Assembly (NCBI GenBank): GCA_034370465.1 | Contig: JAXMLA010000313.1 | Coordinates: 1 to 41,689, forward strand | Source of the DNA: UBA2197 sp034370465 | GTDB lineage: Bacteria > Desulfobacterota > Desulfuromonadia > Desulfuromonadales > UBA2197 | Length of the DNA stretch: 41,689 nt | Direction: 5' to 3' | Shown: positions 16,336 to 23,449 of the stretch, in pieces | Layout: each line of letters begins with the position of its first letter | Position numbering within the stretch: position 1 is the first letter of the stretch | Notes under the pieces: model-generated | Told to the model about the DNA's origin: nothing | Databases searched by the model: none | The model's input: only the letters and a program-made list of their open reading frames with translations | Program-made: the position numbers and the translations under genes

Positions 16336-16812
16336 CTATTTGCTCCGGCCGAATTCGATTTCCGACTTTTCCCAGGTTTCATTGAGACTGATATAAGCAT
16401 CAGAAAAGACTCTCTTCATCTCCTCCCAGGCATCGACAGAACTACTCTTTAAACTGCCATACAATTCAGCCACCTTCGCCCGCTCCCTGCGCAGCTCGGC
16501 GAGACTGGCCCGGGATTTTTCGCGCGCGGCAGCATCCATTTTATCCTTGTTGCTGCTGATCGTTCCTTCCAGGGCGACAATACGCTGATCGAGATGATCT
16601 AAAGTCGCATTGATTCTTGCGGTCGCTTCGTCCCGCTGTGCCGCGCTATAGCCCTTTAGCGACTCCAGCAGATCCTGTGTCTCCTTCTTGACATCTTCCA
16701 TTGAGGTTTTTCCACTCGTCGTGGCCGGTGCGGCGAAGCAGAGCGGCGTCATGCCGAAGAGGGCGATCAAGAGCAAAAGGCCTGTACACCAGCTGGTTTT
16801 TGTCAATTTCAT
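16336..16812 (-). CDS. Exported helical (coiled-coil) protein, unknown
   Basis: A 158-aa protein with a cleavable signal peptide (MKLTKTSWCTGLLLLIALFG...CFAAP), so periplasmic. The mature part is almost entirely charged helix: EDVKKETQDLLESLKGYSAAQRDEA, then heptad-like stretches to KSRASLAELRRERAKVAELYGSL and an end with several aromatic residues. I do not recognise a named family. AGGAG precedes the ATG by 7 nt. It lies 33 bp behind the Cys-cluster gene and 27 bp ahead of the MFS gene, so it belongs to the same leftward transcription unit. Confidence 0.8.
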   Translation of the reverse strand: MKLTKTSWCTGLLLLIALFGMTPLCFAAPATTSGKTSMEDVKKETQDLLESLKGYSAAQRDEATARINATLDHLDQRIVALEGTISSNKDKMDAAAREKSRASLAELRRERAKVAELYGSLKSSSVDAWEEMKRVFSDAYISLNETWEKSEIEFGRSK

Positions 16813-16845
16813 GGATCATCTCCTGGGGGAATTGGGTGAAAAAAA

Positions 16846-17148
16846 CTATCCGCAGCATGACAGATGGGCAGCGCGGTCGTCCAGACATTCATAATCGCCC
16901 ATCTCATATTCCCGGCAAACCCAGGGCCGCACTTGGTAAATCGTACACTTCATCGTCTTGCGATCCAGGGCCGCACACCAGCCATCGGCCAGTTGCGCCA
17001 TGAACTCCACCCCGGTCCTGTCTTTCTCGATAAATTGTTCGGGGACGCCGGTCTCGGTAATAAGCATGACTTTTAACCGGCAACAGCAGGCCTGACAGTT
17101 GGCACAGGTCACCTCGGAATCGGGTCGGGTGGTCGCATCGTTGGTCAT
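16846..17148 (-). CDS. YkgJ family Cys-cluster protein
   Basis: A 100-aa protein of the YkgJ/CxxCxxCC family, presumed to bind zinc or an Fe-S cluster. The N-terminal motif CANCQACCCR is followed by C-x7-C (CAALDRKTMKC) and the conserved IYQVRPWVCREYEMGDYEC block, all family hallmarks. A final CC pair ends the protein (SCCG). The role is unknown; relatives are often annotated as putative metal-binding. It is 41 bp downstream of the DUF2905 gene in the copper-ATPase run, which suggests, but does not prove, a link with metal handling. Confidence 0.9.
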   Translation of the reverse strand: MTNDATTRPDSEVTCANCQACCCRLKVMLITETGVPEQFIEKDRTGVEFMAQLADGWCAALDRKTMKCTIYQVRPWVCREYEMGDYECLDDRAAHLSCCG

Positions 17149-17189
17149 AGGTTACCGCGCGTCTCAGTTCAGCTTCAGTTATCCGGTTT

Positions 17190-17396
17190 TCAGCGCCGGA
17201 AAAGGGCAAGGAGCAGCGAGACAAGGACGCTGACAATCAGCATCGAGGTGATCGGGATGAAGACCTTGCTTCTCTCCCCGTCGATGCGAATATCCCCCGG
17301 TAGCCGGCCGAACCAGCTCAGGGCGCCAGGGACGAAGTGCAACAACACCCCGAGGGCGAGAAGCAGGCAACCGGCGATGATCAGAGTGCGGGACAT
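17190..17396 (-). CDS. DUF2905 small membrane protein
   Basis: A 68-aa protein with two hydrophobic helices (LIIAGCLLLALGVLLHFV and ITSMLIVSVLVSLLLALF) separated by the DUF2905 signature WFGRLPGDIRIDGERSKVFIPI. Function is unknown. It begins 8 bp after the copper ATPase stop. The GGGGG at the end of the ATPase gene may serve as its ribosome site, so translation may depend on the gene before it. Confidence 0.9.
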   Translation of the reverse strand: MSRTLIIAGCLLLALGVLLHFVPGALSWFGRLPGDIRIDGERSKVFIPITSMLIVSVLVSLLLALFRR

Positions 17397-17404
17397 GGTC
17401 GTCT

Positions 17405-19582
17405 TTACCCCCGCAACTTCTTCCGAATCCCGTTCAACAACAGACTGTTACTCACCACCGAAACACTCGAAAAGGCCATCGCCAGACCGGCGAATTCGGG
17501 TTTGAGGATGAGGCCGAAGTGCGGATAAAGGAGGCCGGCGGCGACGGGGATGCCGACGATATTGTAAAAGAAGGCCCAGAAAAGGTTCTGGCGGATCTTG
17601 CTCAGAGTGGCGCGGCCGAGACGGATCGCCCGTTCGACGTCGAGGAGATCGCCGCGCACCAGGACGATGTCGCCGGTCTCCTTGGCGACGTCGGTGCCGC
17701 TGCCGATGGCGATGCCGATATCGGCCGCCGCCAGGGCCGGGGCGTCATTGATACCGTCGCCGACCATCGCCACTCTTTTCCCCTGCGCCTGCCAGCGCCG
17801 CACCACGGTCAGCTTGTCGCCGGGGAGGACTTCCGCTTCGACCTCGCTGATGCCGAGGGCGGCAGCGACCGCTTGCGCCGCATCGCGACGGTCGCCGGTG
17901 ATCATTGCGGTCTTCAGGCCGAGAGCGTGCAGGCGGCGGATCGCTTCGCTCGCTTCCGGCTTGATTGTGTCGGCGAGGGCGATGAGGCCGATAAGCTGTT
18001 GATTGCGGGCAATGAAGATTATCGACTTCCCCTCCCCGGCCAGACGCATTTCTTCCGCAGCGAGGGGAGAAAGATCGATCCCTTCGCGCTCACAGAGGCG
18101 GCGGTTTCCGGCGACGAGAGGATCTCCCGCACTCTGCGCAATGAGGCCATGACCGCCGACTTCCGTCACTCCGCTGAGGAGGAGGGGTGCAAAATTGCGG
18201 CTGGCGGCATGAGCAACGACCGCCGTCGCCAGGGGATGAGTACTCCCGGCTTCGATCGCTGCGGCAAGGCGCAGCAGTTCGTCGGGGTCGATGCCGCTGA
18301 CGGTCAGGAGATCAGTGACGCCGAAGCTGCCGCTGGTCAGGGTGCCGGTCTTGTCGAAGAGGACGGTGTCGATGCGGGCGACATTCTCCAGAGCCGAGGC
18401 GCGTTTGAAGAGGATGCCGCTCTTGAGGCCAACCGCACTGCCGACCATGATCGCGGTCGGTGTCGCCAGACCGAGAGCGCAGGGGCAGGCGATGACGACG
18501 ACGGCGATGGCGCATTGCAGGGCAAAGACAAACTCGGCGCCGACGAGGAGCCAGCCGCCGAGAGTCAGGAGGGCAAGGACGATGACGACCGGGACAAAGA
18601 TGGAAGAAACCTTGTCAACCAGTCGCTGGATCGGCGCCTTGTCGGCCTGGGCGTCTTCGACCATACGGACGATGCGGGACAGGACCGTCCCGCTGCCGAC
18701 GGCCGTGGCGCGAATGGTGAGGAGACCGCTGCGGTTGATCGTCGCGCCGCTGACCCCTTCCCCCGGCCCCTTGGCGACCGGCGCTGCTTCACCGGTGAGC
18801 ATCGCTTCGTCGATCGCCCCTTCGCCGCTCTCGATGATGCCGTCGACAGCAATCCGCTCCCCTGGCTTGACCAGAATCAGATCGCCAATCTGCAAGGTGC
18901 GGGTCGGGACTTCACTCTCGCCGCCGTCGCGCAGCAGGCGGGCGGTATCCGGTTGCAGCGAAAGGAGTTCGCGCAGCGCCCGACTCGCCCGGCCGCGCGC
19001 CCGGGCTTCAAGCCATTTGCCGGCGCGGATAAAGGTGACGAGCATGGCGCTGGTTTCGAAGAAGTTATGGGCACGCGGGCCGAGGAGACCGACCATGGCG
19101 AGGATCGAATAGCCCCAGGCGGCAGAGATACCGAGAGCGACGAGGACATCCATGTTGGTGCTGCGGTTGCGCAGGGCCTTCCAGGCGCCGGAATAGAAGG
19201 TCAATCCAGCGGTAAATTGGACGATCGTCGCGAGAATGGCGCTGATCCAGAGACCGGTCCCTGCATGGCCACCGACAAACATGAGGAGTGCCACCGGCGT
19301 CGTCAGTACCGCCGAAAAGATCAACCAGTACAGATCGCGGCGGGCTTCCGCGCCGGCCGTCGATTCACTCTCCAGGGACGACGAGCTATAGCCGAGGCTG
19401 GAAACGCGGGCGGCGATCATCTCCGGGGAGATGGTCGCCGCTCTGTATTCGACTTGTAAGGTTTCACTGGCAAAGTTGACAGTCGCGGTAGCGACGCCAT
19501 GAAGAGCAGCAATCTCCTTCTCGATCTTGCCGGCGCAATTGACGCAGTGCATGCCGCCGATACGCAGCCGCAGTTCACTCAT
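17405..19582 (-). CDS. copA: Copper-translocating P-type ATPase (CopA-like)
   Basis: A 725-aa P1B-type ATPase that should export Cu+ from the cytoplasm. One N-terminal heavy-metal-associated domain carries GMHCVNC (Cys13, Cys16). The membrane metal site is CPC (C366-P367-C368, in ACPCALGLATPTA). The phosphorylation site is DKTGTLT (D410), followed by an HP motif (STHPLA), the ATP-binding TGDRR and GDGINDAPAL. The end carries the N-Y-less helix pair (FWAFFYNIVGIPVAAG and SSVSVVSNSLLL), which together with CPC supports Cu+ specificity; Ag+ is possible. Its start overlaps the TPR gene by 4 bp. No CopZ or CueR-type regulator is next to it. Confidence 0.95.
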   Translation of the reverse strand: MSELRLRIGGMHCVNCAGKIEKEIAALHGVATATVNFASETLQVEYRAATISPEMIAARVSSLGYSSSSLESESTAGAEARRDLYWLIFSAVLTTPVALLMFVGGHAGTGLWISAILATIVQFTAGLTFYSGAWKALRNRSTNMDVLVALGISAAWGYSILAMVGLLGPRAHNFFETSAMLVTFIRAGKWLEARARGRASRALRELLSLQPDTARLLRDGGESEVPTRTLQIGDLILVKPGERIAVDGIIESGEGAIDEAMLTGEAAPVAKGPGEGVSGATINRSGLLTIRATAVGSGTVLSRIVRMVEDAQADKAPIQRLVDKVSSIFVPVVIVLALLTLGGWLLVGAEFVFALQCAIAVVVIACPCALGLATPTAIMVGSAVGLKSGILFKRASALENVARIDTVLFDKTGTLTSGSFGVTDLLTVSGIDPDELLRLAAAIEAGSTHPLATAVVAHAASRNFAPLLLSGVTEVGGHGLIAQSAGDPLVAGNRRLCEREGIDLSPLAAEEMRLAGEGKSIIFIARNQQLIGLIALADTIKPEASEAIRRLHALGLKTAMITGDRRDAAQAVAAALGISEVEAEVLPGDKLTVVRRWQAQGKRVAMVGDGINDAPALAAADIGIAIGSGTDVAKETGDIVLVRGDLLDVERAIRLGRATLSKIRQNLFWAFFYNIVGIPVAAGLLYPHFGLILKPEFAGLAMAFSSVSVVSNSLLLNGIRKKLRG

Positions 19583-20841
19583 GAATCACTCTCCGGCATC
19601 AACAGCAGGGGAGCCAGGGGCGGCGTTGCCCGCAGAGGATCAAAATCAGGATCCTTGCGCGCCTCTTCGCGAAAGCGGGGGTCGAGGGCAATCGCCCGCG
19701 CCAGCGATTCGGCCGCTTCTTCGGGGTCATTGCGCAGGGCATAAACGCAGGCGCGGTTGTAATGGGCCAGGGCATATTGATCGTTGCGGGCGATAATCGT
19801 TTCGAAACAGAGGAGGGCTTCATCGACCCGCTGCAGGTCGAGGAGGAGATTTCCTTTGTTATTGAGGGCGTAATCCGAATCGGGATCGCGCTTGAGACTC
19901 TCCTCGATGGCGGCGAGAGCGCCGGGGATATCCCCTTTGCGTTCGAGGATGACCGAGCGATAGAAGAAGGGCTCGGGATGATCGGGGTCGGCACGGTGGG
20001 CGGCGTCAAGGGATTTGCGCGCTTCCTCGAAGCGGCCGAGTTCCAAAAGGAGCATCCCGCGTTCGATGAGGGCATCGAAGAAGTCGGCATCAAGCTTCAG
20101 CGCCGCATCGAGATCGCGCAACGCTTCTTCGCGTTGCCCCTGGCGCTGTAAGGTGTGGGCGCGGTTGAAAAAGAAGTTGGCGACGGTCGCGTCGCGACTG
20201 ATCGCCCGGTTGTAGGCCTCGAGCGCTTCCGTCTCCCGCTCCAGACCGGCGAGGGCAAAACCGCGACCGTTGTGGCTGGCGGCATCCTGCGGATTGATCA
20301 GCAACGCCTTGTCGAAACTCTCGATCGCTTCAACGAAACGGCCGAGACGATTCAGAGCAAACCCACGATTGTAATAAGCGTCGGACGCATCCGGGAGGCG
20401 GCGCAGCGCTTCATCGTAACATTGCAGCGCTTCTTCGACTTTCCCTTCTTCGTCCAGAGAGTTGCCGAGATTGATATAAGCTTCGGGGAAATCGGGCTGC
20501 AGCTCGATGGAGCGGCGGAAATGCTTGATCGCTTCATGATTGGAACCGAGCCGCTGCAGCAGAACGCCGTAGTTGTGATGCAGGGCGCCGTTCTTGGGAT
20601 CGAGGCGCAGAGCGCGCTGATAGATCACCAGCGCCTTGCCGGTATCATTGAGGTTAGCGGCGGCGACGGCACAAAGATTCAGCGCATCAAAATCGAAAGG
20701 GTGATCTTCGAGATACTCCTCGGCCAGTTCCAGGGCGGTGGTGTTATCGCCGCGATCGAGGGCCTCCTGAGCCAGGCCAATATCGTCTTCGTCGGCCTCT
20801 TCGCCGAAAATATCATCAAAATCGTCAAATTCTTCGTCCAT
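19579..20841 (-). CDS. Tetratricopeptide-repeat protein
   Basis: A 420-aa soluble protein built of about ten consecutive 34-residue TPR units from about residue 20 to 400, recognisable by repeated A-x-NLG/YNRG...A...DKAL/DEAL...P patterns (for example AYINLGNSLDEEGKVEEALQ). The N terminus is strikingly acidic (MDEEFDDFDDIFGEEADEDD). There is no signal peptide or membrane segment, so it is probably a cytoplasmic scaffold. TPRs bind partner proteins, and the partner is not evident. Its stop overlaps the copper ATPase start (ATGA), implying coupled translation. Only a weak ribosome site is seen. Confidence 0.9.
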   Translation of the reverse strand: MDEEFDDFDDIFGEEADEDDIGLAQEALDRGDNTTALELAEEYLEDHPFDFDALNLCAVAAANLNDTGKALVIYQRALRLDPKNGALHHNYGVLLQRLGSNHEAIKHFRRSIELQPDFPEAYINLGNSLDEEGKVEEALQCYDEALRRLPDASDAYYNRGFALNRLGRFVEAIESFDKALLINPQDAASHNGRGFALAGLERETEALEAYNRAISRDATVANFFFNRAHTLQRQGQREEALRDLDAALKLDADFFDALIERGMLLLELGRFEEARKSLDAAHRADPDHPEPFFYRSVILERKGDIPGALAAIEESLKRDPDSDYALNNKGNLLLDLQRVDEALLCFETIIARNDQYALAHYNRACVYALRNDPEEAAESLARAIALDPRFREEARKDPDFDPLRATPPLAPLLLMPESDS

Positions 20842-20940
20842 GATCGTCTCAACTTCGACTAAACTCCACGCAAAGCTGGCGCGGGAGGATCTTTATAACA
20901 GAGTTCAAGGCAAAATGCACCTGCTTGCATGGAAAAGGGA

Positions 20941-20969
20941 GCGACAATCCTTGTCCGCTTTGCTATACT
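20941..20969 (+). promoter_or_regulatory. Probable promoter of the Pro-rich lipoprotein gene
   Basis: TATACT (20964-20969) with GCGACA 17 bp upstream (20941-20946). The -10 is strong and the -35 is a four-of-six match. It points toward the lipoprotein start at 21010. Confidence 0.45.
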
Positions 20970-21009
20970 TTCGCCTTGGTAAAATTCTGCAGCGAAAGGT
21001 TCAACCTTG

Positions 21010-21534
21010 ATGCAAAGATCGCTCATCCCCCTTGTTCTCCTCCTTCTTTGTGTCGGCTGCCAAATCGCGCCCCCGCCGCCACCGGTGGTGACGCCGGCAC
21101 CTGCACCGGCACCACCGACGCTCAGCTGGAACGAAAAACTGGAACAACAAGCGCCAACTCTACCGGGAGCGCAAGTGACTTTCACCGATGGCCGTCTCAC
21201 CATTGCCTACCCGGAAGAGAGTCTCTTCTCGATCGGCTCCGTCCTCCCTCTGGCCGGTGGCGTCGAAGCCCTCGACCCCCTCGCAGCGCTGCTTCGTACT
21301 TACCCGCAAGCCCTCTGGGATGCCCGAGTCCTGGCCGCCACCAGCCACGGTGCCGACTACGACCTCGCCCTCGCACAAAAACGACAGGAACTGCTGCAAC
21401 GCTATCTGGGCAATGCCGGGATCGCCGAGGCGCAAGTCATCTGGCAGGCCGACCGTGGCGACGGCATCCCCCTCGAACTGATCCTGCGCCCGCCTCAACC
21501 TTTGCCGGCAAGCTCCTCCGGAGTAAAAGAGTAA
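21010..21534 (+). CDS. Pro-rich lipoprotein, possibly OmpA-like
   Basis: A 174-aa lipoprotein. A short signal peptide ends in CVGC (Cys17), followed by a Pro/Ala linker (PPPPPVVTPAPAPAPP). The C-terminal 110 residues contain IAYPEESLFSIGSVLPLAGGVEALDPLAALLRTYP and LAQKRQELLQRYLGNAGI, which recall an OmpA/MotB peptidoglycan-binding fold (strand, then 'L..LA..L...P', then the R-A-x-x-V-like helix). The usual NxxLSxxRA motif is altered to DLALAQKRQELLQ. That assignment is tentative. The ATG at 21010 is preferred to the TTG just before it. The last 40 bp overlap the convergent hslO gene. Confidence 0.8.
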   Translation: MQRSLIPLVLLLLCVGCQIAPPPPPVVTPAPAPAPPTLSWNEKLEQQAPTLPGAQVTFTDGRLTIAYPEESLFSIGSVLPLAGGVEALDPLAALLRTYPQALWDARVLAATSHGADYDLALAQKRQELLQRYLGNAGIAEAQVIWQADRGDGIPLELILRPPQPLPASSSGVKE

Positions 21535-22355
21535 CGTTCCCGGCAGAATTCGCAAGTCACGGTAATCTCCTTTTCGGCGAAAAGCGGCTGGCGCTCTTCC
21601 TCCGGCAGCAGGCCCAGAATCGCCAGCGCCTGTTGCCGACTGCAACTGCAATCGAAGACCAGCGGCAGGGTCGCCTGATGGGTGGTTTCAATCCCGCTGA
21701 AGATGCGGGCCAGAATCGCCTCGGGGGACAACCCTTCCTGCAGCAACGTTGTCAGTGGCGGCAGAGCGTGCAAGCGCTCCTCCAGCTCGGCGAGCTGATC
21801 ATCATCCGCCCCCGGCAGTGCCTGAATGAGGAAGCCGCCGGCAACGGCAATATGACCATCCGCGCGGGGGAGAACGCCGAGGCCCACGCTGGAAGGGATC
21901 TGTTCCGAGGTGGTCAGATACCAGGCGAGATCTTCGCCGACTTCGCTGCTGACCAGCTGCACCATGCCGCGATAGGGCTCGCCGAAGCCGAGATCCTTGC
22001 TGATATGGAGAAAGCCGGCTTTGCCGATGGCGCCGGCGACATCGAAACGCTCGTTACGGGGGGGAAGGTTGCTGATCGGTTGACGGATCGAAGCGCGCAC
22101 CCGGCCGTAAGCGTCGGTCTCGGCGGAAAGCTTTTGCAGCGGGCCGTTCGCCTCGATCTGCAGAGCCAGGCGCTGCTCGTCCTTGAGGAGCGAACCGAAG
22201 AGGGCAGCGCCGGTGACGAGGCGGCCGAGAGCGACCGAGGCGGTCAGATCGGTCCCCTGGCGTTGGCAGATGGCGTCGACCAACGTTGTCGTCTCGGCGG
22301 CACAAGCGCGCAGTGAGCCGTCCTTGGTCATGATTCGCACCAGATGATCAGCCAT
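21495..22355 (-). CDS. hslO: Hsp33 redox-regulated chaperone
   Basis: A 286-aa cytoplasmic holdase that is switched on by oxidation. The C-terminal zinc site is complete: CSC (C236, C238) and CEFC (C268, C271), the four cysteines that release zinc and form disulfides under oxidative and heat stress. The N-terminal domain is typical (MADHLVRIMTKDGSLRA, then GRLVTGAALFGSLLKDEQRLALQIEANGPL). GGAGG precedes the ATG by 9 nt. It is convergent with the lipoprotein gene, the 3' ends overlapping by 40 bp, and divergent from the nucleotidyltransferase gene. Confidence 0.96.
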   Translation of the reverse strand: MADHLVRIMTKDGSLRACAAETTTLVDAICQRQGTDLTASVALGRLVTGAALFGSLLKDEQRLALQIEANGPLQKLSAETDAYGRVRASIRQPISNLPPRNERFDVAGAIGKAGFLHISKDLGFGEPYRGMVQLVSSEVGEDLAWYLTTSEQIPSSVGLGVLPRADGHIAVAGGFLIQALPGADDDQLAELEERLHALPPLTTLLQEGLSPEAILARIFSGIETTHQATLPLVFDCSCSRQQALAILGLLPEEERQPLFAEKEITVTCEFCRERYSFTPEELAGKG

Positions 22356-22383
22356 AATTTTATTCCTCCAGATCTGAGCTTGA

Positions 22384-22424
22384 TTGACAGCGCCATTTAC
22401 TGCGCTATTTTTAATGCGCTATTT
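22384..22424 (+). promoter_or_regulatory. Promoter with triple repeat before the nucleotidyltransferase-glgP pair
   Basis: TTGACA (22384-22389), 16 bp, then TATTTT (22406-22411), just upstream of the nucleotidyltransferase start at 22448. Overlapping it are three repeats, GCGCCATTT (22390), GCGCTATTT (22402) and GCGCTATTT (22416), spaced 12 and 14 bp, that could bind a regulator. Confidence 0.5.
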
Positions 22425-22447
22425 ATTTACACCAAGGAGAGCACACA

Positions 22448-23443
22448 ATGAAAGTTATTCTCCCCGTCGCCGGCAAAGGAACACGTCTGCGCCCGCACAC
22501 CCACACCAAAGCCAAATCACTGGTGCATGTTGCCGGCAAGACCGTTCTCGAACATATCATCGGCCGCCTCGCCCACCTTCAAGTCGAGGAGTTCATCTTC
22601 ATCACCGACGAGCATGGCGATCAGATCGCCGAACAGATGGCCAAATCCTTTCCCCAGCTGACCTGCCGTTATGTGGTGCAGAAGGAGCGTCTCGGTCCGG
22701 CCCACGCCGTCCTCCTTGCCGCTCCGCACCTGACCGCCGGCGACGACCTCCTGATCGTCTTCAACGACACCATCTTTGTCGCCGATCTCAGCCGCATCCC
22801 CGAACTTGCCAAAGGCTGCGATGGCCTGATCTATTCGCATCTCGTCGAAGATTACCAGCGTTTCGGCGTCAATGTCGTCAAGGACGGGGTCATCGTCGAC
22901 ATGGTCGAAAAACCGGAGACACCGATCTCCCGCCTCGCCCAGGTCGGCCTGTACTACCTGCGCGACGGCGTCCGCTTCATGAACTATATCCAGGCCTCGG
23001 TCGATGGCGGCGACACCGTTAAGGGGGAGTATTACCTCCCCGCCGTCTTCATGCGCATGATCCACGACAATATGATCTTTTCTGCCCCGGAGATCGATGC
23101 CTGGCTCGACTGCGGCAAGCCCGAGACCCTCCTCGAAACCAACCGCTATCTCCTCAACGGTCGCCATCATTGTCACGGCGAAGCGGTCAACTCCGTCCTG
23201 ATCGCCCCGGTCCATATCGCCGAAGGGGCCCACGTCCGCAACAGCATCCTCGGCCCGAATGTCTCGGTCGCCGCCGGCTCGGTCATCAGTGGCAGCATCA
23301 TCCGCGATTCGATCATCAACCTCAATAGTGAAGTCACCGGCATGCTCCTGAATGGCAGCATCCTCGGAGATTCCGTCCGTCTCAGCAGTACAGCCCGCAA
23401 AATGAACATCGGTGATCATTCGATCATCGAAATGGAAGGCTAA
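22448..23443 (+). CDS. Sugar-1-phosphate nucleotidyltransferase with left-handed beta-helix
   Basis: A 331-aa enzyme of the NTP_transferase family that should couple a sugar-1-phosphate to a nucleoside triphosphate. The N-terminal Rossmann-like domain starts with the nucleotide-binding VAGKGTRLRPHTHTKAKSL motif. The metal-binding Asp appears in FNDTIF, and the sugar-binding stretch in VEKPETPISRLAQVGLYYL. The C-terminal 100 residues form hexapeptide repeats (HIAEGAHVRNSILGPNVSVAAGSVI), a left-handed beta-helix. It is 6 bp ahead of glycogen phosphorylase, so glucose-1-phosphate is a natural substrate guess. The nucleotide (dTTP, UTP or ATP) cannot be told. AAGGAG precedes the ATG. Confidence 0.88.
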   Translation: MKVILPVAGKGTRLRPHTHTKAKSLVHVAGKTVLEHIIGRLAHLQVEEFIFITDEHGDQIAEQMAKSFPQLTCRYVVQKERLGPAHAVLLAAPHLTAGDDLLIVFNDTIFVADLSRIPELAKGCDGLIYSHLVEDYQRFGVNVVKDGVIVDMVEKPETPISRLAQVGLYYLRDGVRFMNYIQASVDGGDTVKGEYYLPAVFMRMIHDNMIFSAPEIDAWLDCGKPETLLETNRYLLNGRHHCHGEAVNSVLIAPVHIAEGAHVRNSILGPNVSVAAGSVISGSIIRDSIINLNSEVTGMLLNGSILGDSVRLSSTARKMNIGDHSIIEMEG

Positions 23444-23449
23444 CCCCCT

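Noticed and set aside
17519..19459. 646-codon frame opposite copA
   Set aside because: Antisense shadow; copA on the other strand has all P-type ATPase motifs.
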